A DNA stretch of 64,000 bases, taken from the NCBI GenBank assembly GCA_037962975.1, contig CM075670.1:148990501-149054500 (forward strand), written 5' to 3'. The translations under genes and the position numbers were made by a program. Under the pieces are notes generated by a model that was not told where the DNA came from, made no database searches, and worked only from the letters and a program-made list of their open reading frames with translations. Source of the stretch: Clitoria ternatea. Lineage: Eukaryota; Streptophyta; Magnoliopsida; Fabales; Fabaceae. Positions 21,968 to 32,941 of this stretch are shown here, piece by piece; position 1 is the first letter of the stretch, and every line of letters begins with the position of its first letter.

Positions 21968-22546
21968 TGATCCGGGGTGGTGACCAAGACCCAGACCGGG
22001 GTCCAAGAACACCATGTCACGTTATTAAAAAGGCTGGCAAGTCCATAACCGAAGTTTGAAACTGTTGGATGACTACGAATTCCTCCCTTAACCCAGGCCC
22101 GTAACTGACAGTCAGACAACGAGTCAGAGAAGGTATGGGCAACCTGACCCCGCAGACACTGTATCAATAGTAAGTTAGGAAGATGGTCAAATTACTTTCA
22201 AAACTAAGGTAAACACTATAAATACAACTCATTTATTATTGGAGAAGAATCTAAGCCTGTAAGTTACCTCTGTAATATCATTTCCTTAGTGACCGTACTG
22301 ACTTGAGCATCGGAGAATCTTATACAAGTGCACCTCCGGTGTGGTTCTTTGATTCCAGTACGAACAGAACATCAATAGCCACCTTTACTTGAAGAACCTT
22401 GGATTCCCACTGAACCTAGGTGTATAATACCATATTCTACTGAGGCGGTGTAAAACAGAGAATTAGTAAGGTAACTGCAGTCAGGGTACTTGACCTTTGA
22501 CCCCGATCAAGATAGTCTACTCTGACCCCGATTCTTGAGCAGAACA
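21968..22546 (+). repeat. LTR B of Tat element (579 bp)
   Basis: Starts TGATCCGGGG after the purine-rich AAACAAAGAGGCAAA (possible polypurine tract) and ends AGAACA. It is the 3' LTR of the 12132-22546 unit, but it is followed by a primer site and 330 bp of 5' internal sequence instead of flanking DNA. Confidence 0.85.
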
Positions 22547-22876
22547 TTGGCACACTCGGTGGGACCGTGTAAATTTGTGAGTCCCACGTCGCACTAAACA
22601 AAGAACATAGAGCGCCCTAGAGGAGACGAAACCCCGGAAGGACATGTCTAGAATGTGGCAAGGACATTGGATTATAATGAAGGCATAGTGGAAACCCTTG
22701 GGCCGTAATTAAGAGCCCAAGCTGTAGTGCGAGCAGATCCTAGGGACGAAGTTATAAGGCAGCTACGTCAGGAGATACAAGCGCTATGAAGAGAAAATCG
22801 AAGTGGTGACCAAAGGCAACCAAAAAATCCTTATCAGCAGGAGAGGTCTCTAACATACACGTATGATGAGCAAGAG
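22547..22876 (+). repeat. Second partial copy of the Tat 5' internal region
   Basis: Collinear with 12711-13039 from the primer binding site through the start of gag, with scattered substitutions (the gag ATG is ATA). It stops abruptly at GATGAGCAAGAG and switches to a copy of the flank seen at 11973. Confidence 0.8.
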
Positions 22877-23033
22877 TTTCACATTTTCAACATCGAAAAT
22901 TAATACAGGTTATCACTATTATATTTACTTTGGTTTCCGCCACTTTACTGGTTTAAGCAGAAACCGCTAAGAATTTCTTAAAAAAAATTAAAAACCGTTA
23001 AGAAGGAAAAGGATTTTTGGCCCATTTGGGGTG
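22877..23033. repeat. Duplicate of the MULE 1 left flank and tip
   Basis: Matches 11973-12131: host DNA, then GAAGGAAAA, then the MULE tip GGATTTTTGGCCCATTTGGG. It lies between Tat internal sequence and LTR C, so it cannot come from a simple insertion. Confidence 0.8.
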
Positions 23034-23612
23034 TGATCCGGGGTGGTGACCAAGACCCAGACCGGGGTCTAAGAATACCATGCCACGTTATTTAAAAGGC
23101 TGGCAAGTCCATAACCGATGTCCAAAACAGTTGGATGACTACGGATTCCTCCCTTAACCCCGGCCTGTAACTGGCAATTAGACAACGAGTCAGAGAAGGT
23201 ATGGGCAACCTGACCCCGTAGACACTGTATCAATAGTAAGTTAGGAAGATGGTCAAATTACTTTCAAAACTAAGGTAAACACTATAAATATAACTCATTT
23301 ATTACTGGAGAAGAATCTAAGCTTGTAAGTTACCTCCGTAATATCATTTCCTTAGTGACTGTACTGACTTGAGCATCGGAGAATCTTATGCAGGTGCACC
23401 TCCGGTGTGGTTCTTTGATTCCAGTACGAACAGAACATCAATAGCCACCTTTACTTGAAGAACCTTGAATTCCCACTGAACCTAGGTGTATAATACCGTA
23501 CTCTACTGAGGTGGTGTAAAACTGAGAATTAGTGAGGTAACTGCGGTCAGGGTACTTGACCTTTGACCTCGGTCAAGATAGTCTACTCTAACCCCGGTTC
23601 TTGAGCAGAACA
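23034..23612 (+). repeat. LTR C of Tat element (579 bp)
   Basis: TGATCCGGGG to GAGCAGAACA. Downstream, TGGTA precedes TATTTTAAAAGAATTTGAAG, the continuation of the MULE 1 arm. The left flank GGGTG and right TGGTA are a possible decayed 5-bp target duplication (3 of 5 match). Confidence 0.8.
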
Positions 23613-24977
23613 TGGTATATTTTAAAAGAATTTGAAGGTTGGGGGCAGGTAAAAAACAATTTGATGGTCTGAGGTGAATCTTGTCAAATCATATTTTGAA
23701 AACATAATTTCACAGTACGTAATATGAAAATGCATTTTGAAATAACGCTTTTGGCCATGGAAAACGCACTATGAAAAAACGTAATATAAAGACGCAGGTT
23801 GAAATAACGTTTTTGATCAGAAAAATGCATTGTAGAATAGCGTTTTCAGGCTCACACGTAGACCAAGGAAAAACGCACCTTGAAGTTACCTCATTCACCA
23901 CCAAAAGCGCATCTTCGACACACGTTTTCACTTACTCCTCTATTTGTTACTTACCCTGCTTACTACAGAAACATGGTCTAATTAACTGCGGCAGCCACAT
24001 GTTTTTTGGCTAAAAATTGTTTTCTCCATTTCTTTAGTATGACATGTTTTTTATTTTGTGCCATGAAACTGCTAGGTAGAATTAATATACATTATACATT
24101 AATATATATTAAATATTTTAAAACATAAATTATATATTTTAATATATTAACGTTCATTTAAATATTAATATATTTATATATTAGAGGTATTAAATTTATA
24201 TATTAAATGTATTTAATATATAATATATTAATATATAAATTATATATATATATATTACACATTAATATATATTAAATATTTAAAACATAAATTATATATT
24301 TTAATATATTAATATTCATTTGAAGGTTAATATATTATATGTTAATATATTTATATATTAAATGTATTTAATATATTATATATATTAAATTTTTTAATAC
24401 ATTTAAATGTATGTATTTCAATATATTAAATATTTATATATCTTAAAAATATTTATTTTTCTCACCACCCTATTTATTTTAAAAAATCCAGCAGAATTGA
24501 GAAATAGAATTTTATAATAGTTGTGTTTTTTCATGAGGTTCAAATTGAGTGTTATTGATGCATATCAGCATGTTGCTCTTGACTCTAAATTTGGTTATCA
24601 TGTGCCTCAGTTAATTAGACCAAGATGTGCTTTTGGTGGTGAAAGATGTGACTCCAAAGTGCGTTTTTCCTTGGTTTGTGTGTAAGCTTGAAAACGCTAT
24701 TCCACAATATGTTTTTTCTGGTCAAAAACGCTATTTCAACTTGCCTCTTTATATTACGTTTTTTCATAGTGCGTTTTCTATGGCCAAAAACGTTCTTTCA
24801 AAATACGTTTTCTATGGCCAAAAACGTTCTTTCAAAATGCATTTTCATATTACGTAATGTGAAATTGTGTTTTCAAAATATGATTTCACAAGATTCACCC
24901 TAGACTATCAAATTGTTTTTTACCTGCCTCCAACCTTCAAATTCTTTTAAAATACACCCCAAATGGGCCAAAAATCT
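23613..24977. repeat. Body of MULE 1 with long inverted arms
   Basis: The left arm (about 23618-23930) is the reverse complement of the right arm (about 24600-24977), including GAATTTGAAGGTTGG, AACAATTTGATRGTCT and several AAAACG boxes. The right arm has an extra local duplication of a CGTTTTCTATGGCCAAAAA phrase (near 24770-24835). The centre (24060-24480) is nearly pure A/T with TATATTAATATATA palindromes. The mirrored frames at 23710-23931 and 24627-24903 are arm sequence, not genes. Confidence 0.75.
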
Positions 24978-24986
24978 GAAGGAAAA

Positions 24987-25470
24987 ATTGGTAACTTTGT
25001 CTTAACTCTAGAGGGAATTAATTAAAAGGTTAATATGTGTAATCTTAATTGTTATAAGAAATAAAAAATATTTTATTGAATTTTTTTATTACCAAAAATA
25101 TCTTTTTATCTTTATTGAATTTTTTTATTACCAAAAATATCTTTTTATCTTTTAAAATAACAATATAATGAAGATAAAATAAGTGTCGGTAAATGAAAGA
25201 AATAAGGTAAGTTGAAACTAGACTCCTATAACATATTACACATCAATTGTACTGTCTTAATGGATAAGAGATTATGTTAGAGTTATTTTAAAAATTATAC
25301 ACAACTACATTAATATTAATTTTAAATATATTTTTTTGTTATTATTATTATTTTTTAACTGACGAAATTAAATAAGTCTGTTAGTAATATTTTGTTGGCA
25401 ATCGTTGTATCGTATTTAATGTGTAAGTACTGCAAAATGTATATTTATTGAAGAAAAAATTCATATTCTT
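24987..25470. other. AT-rich spacer without a gene
   Basis: No coding or RNA feature seen. A roughly 40-bp unit containing GAATTTTTTTATTACCAAAAA is directly duplicated at about 25072-25150. Confidence 0.5.
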
Positions 25471-25849
25471 AACTGGTGGAAAAAAGGCCTTTTACATCGG
25501 GGTTTTTACACCGGTTGTAATATGACCGGTGTAAAAAATAAGACGATGACAATTTTGTAAATAATAAAAAACCTTACACCGGCCTACACTTTGGACCGGT
25601 AAAAAATACTTATGTTTGTACCGGTCTACAATTTAGACCGGTGAGAAATATTATGTTTATAACAGTTTGATATTTAAACCGGTGAGAAATATAAAAAATG
25701 ATACGTCTTACCTTTGCAACCGGTGAGAAATGTTTTAGTGGGTCGATTTATTTTTGAAGCCTTTCATTCTCTCGAAGCTAACCCAAGCGTTGTATCCTCT
25801 CGAAAGCCCTAGCCGTCACCAAGCTCATCTTCTCAAAGCTCCTCCTCTG

Positions 25850-26732
25850 GGCATTTTGACCCAAATAGGGTCTTTTTTAAAACTATTTTGGGTTTTGGGG
25901 TAGTAAAAAATTTATTTAGTGGTCTAGGGTGGAATCTGTCACATCATGATTGAAAACCGTCTGATGGAGAGACGATTTTACCAGAGGCTGCCACGTGTCA
26001 CGAAAACCGTCTGATGGAGAGACGGTTTTACCAGAGGCTGTCACGTGCCATGAAAACCGTCTGATGGGGAGACGGTTTCACCAGAGGCTGCCACGTGTCA
26101 GTCTGATAATATATATATATAACATATTAAATATAAAAATTTAAATATAATATATATATAACATATTAAATATAAATTATATATTATAGAATATATATTA
26201 ATATATATTATACTATTAATGTTAATATATATAATATTAAATATATATTATATATAATTTATATATTATAATATTAAATAAAAATATATATTATATATAA
26301 ATATTTTAATACATATATTAAAATAATATAAACATATTTAATATATAAATGATATAAATAATATATATTTATATTTAATATTTTAATATATAAATTATAT
26401 ATATATATATTAACATTAATAGTATAATACATATTAAAATATATTCTATAATATATAATTTATATTTAATATGTTATATATATATATTATATTTAAATTT
26501 TTATATTTAATATGTTATATATATATATTATCAGACTGACACGTGGCAGCTTCTGGTGAAACCGTCTCTTTATCAGACGGTTTTCGTGACACGTGGCAGC
26601 CTCTAGTAAAACCGTCTCTCCATCAGACGGTTTTCAATCATGATAGATTCCACCCTAGACCACTAAATAAATTTTTTACTACCCCAAAACCTAAAATAGT
26701 TTTAAAAAAGACCCCATTTGGGTCAAAAAGCC
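25850..26732. mobile_element. MULE 2, palindromic non-autonomous Mutator-like element (883 bp)
   Basis: Perfect 9-bp direct repeats CCTCCTCTG flank it (25841-25849 and 26733-26741). The ends are inverted: GGCATTTTGACCCAAATAGG left and GGCTTTTTGACCCAAATGGG right (opposite strand). Arms of roughly 250 bp carry internal direct repeats of a ~55-bp unit with AAAACCGTCTGATGG and AGACGGTTTTACCAGAGGC, three on the left and two on the right, ending in CCACGTGTCA. The centre (about 26106-26530) is A/T only. The 109-residue frame at 26543 crosses the right edge and is not a gene. Confidence 0.8.
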
Positions 26733-26741
26733 CCTCCTCTG

Positions 26742-27275
26742 TGTGTCTGTGTTCGAAGTCTTCTTCTTCCCTCTCGTCTTCGTATTGTCATTCTCCATCT
26801 CAAAACTCCTTGAACATTCCGTTAGTCTCTCTTTCCCCGTTCTCTAATTCCAATTCAAATTCGAATTTCTAATTTCACCTTTTCTTCTTGTTTTCCAGCA
26901 ATTGCTTTTGAGGTCGATTCCGTCTTGCTTCGAATTAAAGTGTAGAGCCTGTAGCTTGCTCAGCCAGTGTTACCATCTTGTTGGCGTTATTCTTCCTTAG
27001 AAACAAGTCTTACACAAGGGCCTCGAACTCACTGCCTCTGTTGGACACGAGTATGCATTTCTTTCTCCTTGTTAGATCTTCCTTCAAAATTTTTGGATTT
27101 TGCTTCAAAAAAAATATTATTCAATAGTTAGTGTTGCAGGAGTTGCCAGAGACAACTAGCATCTCTATTTTTAAATTGTCGTTGAAGATCGATTACTTGT
27201 AGCATAATTAAAGCATCATCTGTATTTTTGTTTTTCTAATATGAGTGAAGGGGAAGATCTAAGATCATTGTTTAG
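26742..27275 (+). pseudogene. 5' part of captured gene-like segment
   Basis: Together with 25736-25840, from which MULE 2 separates it, this looks like the 5' region of a gene: a CT-rich leader, TTGTTTTCCAG resembling an acceptor near 26898, GTGTTGCAG near 27140, and the short frame ATGAGTGAAGGGGAAGATCT running to 27275, where TTTAG|GTAAAT resembles a donor. That exon is 35 bp and would not join in phase with the next one, so the start is uncertain or the copy has decayed. Confidence 0.35.
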
Positions 27276-27821
27276 GTAAATCACCGCAAATTTTTCTTAA
27301 AATTAGGCCCAACAATATTATAACCAAAGTGTTAAATTGATTATTTTTTAATTTAATTGTGATTAAATTATCGTCACAAACAGGTTTAATTATTATCATT
27401 CATTCATTTCCTTAAAATAATGTAAATATATAAACACATTTTTAGTGACCATATATCATTTGTCTTGGAGTGATAACATATTATTTTATTGTTGAAACAA
27501 TAATACATAACTTATCCTCTTTTTCTAAATACAAAAGAAGGGTTTAGATATGTTTTATATTCATGAAAATATTTCGAATTAATTATAGAACTGAGGCGTA
27601 TATAATATTTTTTTGCTTCATTGCATCTAGTTCCTGATTTGATGATTTATCCTTTTTTTCAGTCTTTTATATTTCTAGTGCTTTGTTTACAATGTTTTTA
27701 TTTCAGTTAAATGTAATAAAACTATTGACTTTTGTAGTGTTTACTTTCTTGATTATTGTTATCTGTACAATGTTCATATCATTCTCATTGGCACATGTGT
27801 TCTCTTGTTATTCTACTGCAG

Positions 27822-30800
27822 ATTTCACTTAACTTTGGTTATTATTGCAACAATTTGCTGCTGGATGATGTAAGTGTTGTTGATGGCCATTCTCTTAGTT
27901 TGGAATAAGAATTTAAGATTATTAAAGGAATTGGAGCATGTAGAACTTGTTGATATAGATTTATGTGTCCTGCTAAGGAGTTAATTGATTAGAAGAAGTA
28001 AACACTATTTACATGACTTTTTCTTAATGAAAATAATTCCACACCCAGGCTGACTTAACTAATGCAAATGAAGACTTTTGTTTTTTAGCCGTTCTTTCAT
28101 TCTTTTAGAACCTTTATATTGCCCATGTGAGCATTTCTTTATGTGCTTTTAGTCAAATTTTCCATGCATGTGGCAACCCTTATTAAAATAAAATTAATTG
28201 AATCAGAACAGTTGGACTCTGTTAAAGGGGAGAATAAATTTGAAATGTAATTCTTGAGAACTGATGGTTTTTTTTATAGAATTATAGTGAAAAATAAAGT
28301 CCAATCTCTCATCTCACAAAGTCCAATGTTCACGTCATTCTTGAGTATTTCGGTTAGATGAAAATGATTCATAGATGCATAGTTAGATTCTGTTATAACT
28401 GAATGATTGTAGGACCAGTTAGAGTTTTTGATGAATACTCTTCTTTTTCTAGATTATGTACACTATTCAAAAAATTGCTGGTATCTGGTAAGGCTATTGT
28501 GAAACTGAGTTTTTGATCTTTGGTTAATAAATATACCAAGAGTTTGAGTAGAGCTTTGAAATAAGAATTATGCAAATAACACATACCAAATTTTTTGTTA
28601 ACTTTGAGAGAACAAAGTTTAGTTCTGTGATTCTTTTCTTTGAGGCTGCAGAAGAAGATTGAAAAAACATATTAAGAAGTAGCCTTGCTTGATTTCGTTA
28701 AGATTTTTTGTCTTGTACTCAAGAAGAGTTTCTGGATTGAAAACCCCTTATAGTAATACCCCTAGTAACTGGTCATTAATGTATCTTGAAGGTCATTAGT
28801 TATTGTCTTATTGATCTTTTCGTTATTAGTGTTCTTGACCTTAAAAGTAAGGTCTTTTGCTTTTAGCTGAACTATACAGGTCTTAATATGCCAGAGTTTT
28901 TCACATTTAAGTAACATTTTCCATTGAATGAGAGTTGATATGTTAGATACTAAAAAGTATGCAAGATACATAGTTTTTCATAGTATGCAAGATAGTATAA
29001 GTGTATGTTGAACAAGTAATACTATAAGTGTATGCTGAACAGCTAATGTACCTCATCTTTATGTTTCTTCTCATCCTTACATTTTGAATCCTCTTTCTTA
29101 TTCAATTTATTCTTCAGTTCCCATTCTGTCTCAATCTTCTCTTCCTTCAACATGCAAAAAACATGTAATAACTGATCATAGGCATCAGGCATTTTAATTA
29201 TTCAAATCTCTGTCATAGCAGAAACAAAATCCAAGATTTTTTAAGTATAGATAAATTGGTTAATTTCTGTTTAGCATTTTTAGAAATTTGAAGAACCAGA
29301 ATGCATTGACAAGCTGCAGACCCAATCCCATAGACTGTAACATTGGAAGAATTAATAAAATGTGATCCATAAAATACATGAAGATTATATTTTAGAAAAT
29401 GCTTTTACTGGGAAAGGGTAACACATTATACCTTTATTAGAAGTGGGTAGTCTTTAGATAAAGTTACATAAGTGAGGCACAGTCTGACCAACATCCTGGC
29501 AACTGTAAATATGATAGCAAATAGAATCTGCCATGTAGGAAGCTCAATTTTTAGCTCATTTTGATAAAGTGTTCAGTTAAAAATATACACATATTTTGCT
29601 TTAATTTATTTTATTTTAATTATTACTCTTATTTAAACATTTTAATATTACGATTATTTAATAAGTATAAAACTGAAAAAATAAATTAAATTTATAAAAT
29701 GCAAGTTTATAAAATATATTTAATACTTCAGGTAGGTATGTTTTTTATTTATGGAGTGTAGACATGTTACTGACATTTTTTAATTAAAAAACAGGTGGTA
29801 GACCCTGTTTTTGCCGCATGTCACTTGCAATCCAAGCTAAAGCTATCTTCTTCATCTCCTGCCTGCTCTCTAACTGAAACTAGTGATGCCAATCCCCAAT
29901 ACAGTAGGAAGGTATGATTTTTATCAAGGATTTGATTTAATATCTTTGTTTTGCTAGTTTCTGCCCCCTCAAAATCATAAAATCTTAACTGGATGAAATA
30001 TGTATGCTAAGAGAGATGCAGATTGCTTCTCTTCATCTCCTATGTAGTTTTCCAAAAAGCCTATTTTTTATAAAGAGGATGACGAATTTACATTGCAGAT
30101 TGACCACCAAGCTTACCCATTTAGCATGTTAATACTTCTAATGGAAATGAATTGATGAACCTACAAGAACAAATCAATGAATGACTGTATTTGGGAGAAA
30201 GTTCTAGGAGTACCTAATTGGGGAATAGGAATCATGCACGCTTTGTTTAAGGTCACAGGTGTTTATTGGTCCATAATTTAAATGACCACACCCTCCTTAA
30301 TTTCAGTAGTTGTAGTAGATGAATGACAACACCTTAACAAATACGTCAACCATGGTTTTAAATTGAAGTTATGGTTGTGTTGGAGTCTTATACAGGCCCC
30401 AATGATAGCTTAATGTTCTTGCTGCCGCATAACATAATACTGATTACAATTTGAAACACCAAGACAAGCCTATATAATGCCAGTTACAGTATTTAAAAAG
30501 TTGTCTGGTCAGAGTCAGACATTGTAATTTCCATTTTTCAATAAGTTTGTTACTTCACTTTGTTCATATATTACCAGATTACATTTCATCTTCTAATGTT
30601 TGTGTCACATGTCTGATTTTTATGCTTAAATTATGATAATTCAGGACTAGTCTTGCTGTAGAAATAGAAATAGAAATTATGATTTTTATGCTCTCATATG
30701 TCTTCATTGGTTGGAAGCATAAAGGAAATTGATCTAGAAACTAGAAAAACCAAACCTAATCTGGGATAGAAATACTACATTAATTATTGTAGAGAAAATC

Positions 30801-31115
30801 AACTTAACTAGTTACTATCATGAGTTTTGCTTTTATTTATGGGTGAAACACAGTTAGAAATTACATTAATTAACTAACTAACTAAACGAACAGAGTCATG
30901 TGTTTTTTTATTACTGATGGCTTAATTCTTACTCTTCCTCAAGAGTGGTAACAGCTTGAAGGTTATTTGTGATTCTTATAATTTTTTTAAACTAGTTACA
31001 TTAAGGTTTCTGGTGTTGCATAGTTAATGACAAAATTCTTGTGTACTTCTATCAGCAGGATGATAGTGAAGATGATCCAGAAGATGTTGAGATTACCTTG
31101 CTGAGATTGCCCTAG
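27822..31115 (+). pseudogene. Captured gene fragment: three exons in one open frame
   Basis: Exon 27822-27869 (16 codons, NFGYYCNNLLLDD) lies between CTGCAG and GTAAGT. Exon 29795-29911 (39 codons, starts VVDPVFAACHLQSKLKLS, ends DANPQYSRK) lies between AACAG and GTATGA. Exon 31056-31115 (20 codons, QDDSEDDPEDVEITLLRLP then TAG) follows CTATCAG. All three join in phase 0 without stops, and introns of 1925 and 1144 bp have normal GT-AG ends. The product is unrecognised: the last exon is strongly acidic and the middle one Ser-rich. The CACTA ends on both sides suggest capture of host sequence. A genuine host gene flanked by CACTA pieces is less likely but possible. Confidence 0.5.
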
Positions 31116-32029
31116 ATGCAAACATGAAGCTCTCTAAATTATAATTATTATAGAAGCATTTTTTCTTTGTATGTTCTGTTTTTTTATGCCTGATTGTATA
31201 TGTGCACAACATTTTTCTAGTTGTAATGAATATGATGTATAATGTCTCTCTTTACTGAGTTTTATTTTCTTCCTTTAGCAAAATACCAAGCTTTAGTTGT
31301 GAATATTGGTGTTTCCTTTAGCATAATCAAAATACATATTGGTGTATTTGATTTTGAAAATTGAAGCTGATGATGCTTTCTAAAATCAAAATTGTATCGA
31401 AAGTGAATTGGTCCAGGATGAAACGTACTGAATTAAAAATTAAAAAAAAATAAACTTTTTACACCGGTTATGTAGTAACAAAAGGACAGGTGTAAGTATT
31501 AATATTTATACCGGTCATAAATATAAGGACTAGTGTAAATATTATATTTTATACCGGGCGTAACAAAGAGGACCAGTGAGAAATTTAATATCTACATCGG
31601 TTGTAAATAAAAGGACCGGTGTAACTATTATATTTTATACCGGTCGTAACAAAGAGGACTAGTGAGAAATTTAATATTTACACCGATTGCAAATAAAAGG
31701 ACCGATGTAACTATTATATTTTATACCGGGCGTAACAAAGAGGACCGGTGTAAAAATTATTTTTCTCACCAGTCCCAAAACCGGTGTAAAAACTCCATAT
31801 TTTTCTCACCGGCTCCATCCACACTGGTCCTACAACTAGTGTAAAAGGCCAAAAAGGACCGGTGTAAAAGGCCTTTTTTCCACTAGTGATTTATTATTTT
31901 TTTGAAGTTATTAATTTATTAATTTGCTAAACGATTTTATTTCTATAATTTGTCAATGTTGATGAAATAATTTCAAGATGACTATTTTTGAATTAATTAA
32001 AATAATGTATAGAAATTATTATTTTGTAG

Positions 32030-32941
32030 GTTGTGTTAAAGGCAACAACATCCCCGAAACATTGATAGTTAGCTATGCAACCACCATCATGTCCTTCAAT
32101 TTACCATCACTAGTGGTGGTACATTTTGAATACATAATGGGCTCGCTATCAGCCTTTCCTTTAACATAACTCAACACAGCTTTGACATCCTCATCCTGAA
32201 TCTTAAAGTTTTTCTAATAATCTATGTAGTTGTACAAATCTTTTTTTTTGCAAAAACCTAACTTACCATAACTCCCCTTTTGGGCAAGCAAATACCCAAT
32301 TATATGACAAGTCCTAACACCACTAGAGTGCAAACAATCAACTTGAGCCTTATTAGCGTCAGTCAACACACAATTTGCAGGAATTAAATGGGAATATCGA
32401 GCTAGATATAACTTATGATTATGACCAACACCAAAAGAACTCACCTTCTACTTTGATATCTTATGGTAAAAAAGAATCCATAACTTGGTTAGGCAGTTGG
32501 TTCGAGTTATCGCTCTCTGTGGCATTGTCCTATCAACCCTTCTAAAGTGTTTTTGATCTCTTAGCCCCTATTGATTGCACACTAGCTGTCTCATAACAAT
32601 GTTCCCATGTTTATATTTGCTCACATCATCTTTTCTAACAATAAAACCATGACTTTTAGCATATGTTTGATAAAACACACAACCCTGTTCTTCAGTTTGA
32701 AATTGAAGATTTCGAATCTAATTTTTTGACAACTCCATTATTTCCCATAAATTATCAGTATCACGATAAAAATTAACATTGAATTTATCAACCTCATAAT
32801 CCCTTCGGCCTGTGTACCAATATATTTTTCTGGTACAGGTTTATCCCCATTATTCTCATTACCCTATTGACTAACATCAACATCACCTTCATCACTAGCA
32901 AACGTGTGACTCACAAAATTAGACATTTGCATGCAAGACAT
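32030..32941 (-). pseudogene. FAR1/FHY3-like MULE transposase relic
   Basis: Minus-strand fragments match the FAR1-related family (DNA-binding domain plus Mutator-type transposase). From the N-terminus: MSNFVSHTFASDEGDVDVSQ near 32926, a degenerate FAR1 domain with many stops, KVEGEFFWC-type sequence, then ANKAQVDCLHSSGVRTCHI and KKKDLYNYIDY (32214-32444). After a stop come KGKADSEPIMYSKCTTTSDG, another stop, and a shifted frame CFGDVVAFNTTYK, where the first catalytic Asp of AFDTTY is Asn. The frame ends near 32030. This is either a decayed MULE transposase or a decayed FAR1-related host gene; no TIRs were identified. Confidence 0.65.

Larger units (their letters stand above)
12109..24977. 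mobile_element. MULE 1, long-TIR Mutator-like element split by a Tat retrotransposon
   Basis: The outer ends read AGACTTTTGGCCCATTTGGG (left) and, on the opposite strand, AGATTTTTGGCCCATTTGGG (right). Perfect 9-bp direct repeats GAAGGAAAA flank them (12100-12108 and 24978-24986), the target size typical of Mutator-like elements. Only 23 bp of the left arm precede the Tat insertion at 12132; the rest resumes after the third LTR at about 23618. Excluding the Tat-related DNA the element is about 1.4 kb. It has inverted arms of roughly 300 bp around an AT-rich centre (24060-24480). No transposase is visible, so it is non-autonomous. Confidence 0.75.
25471..31888. mobile_element. CACTA (En/Spm-type) element carrying gene-like exons
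   Basis: The right end, read inward on the minus strand, is CACTAGTGGAAAAAAGGCCT followed by TTTACACCGG. The left end reads AACTGGTGGAAAAAAGGCCT then TTTACATCGG, the same inverted repeat with the first base and fifth base changed. Flanking triplets CTT and ATT could be a decayed 3-bp target duplication. Both subterminal regions (25490-25735 and 31455-31870) carry many copies of ACCGGTGTAAA and GACCGGTGAGAAAT, the clustered subterminal repeats typical of CACTA elements. No transposase ORF is visible, so the element is non-autonomous. Confidence 0.75.

Noticed and set aside
23710..24903. Mirror-image frames with similar proteins
   Set aside because: They translate the two inverted arms of MULE 1.
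26543..26872. 109-residue plus-strand frame
   Set aside because: Starts inside MULE 2 and crosses its edge into the captured segment's leader, so it cannot be an ancestral gene.
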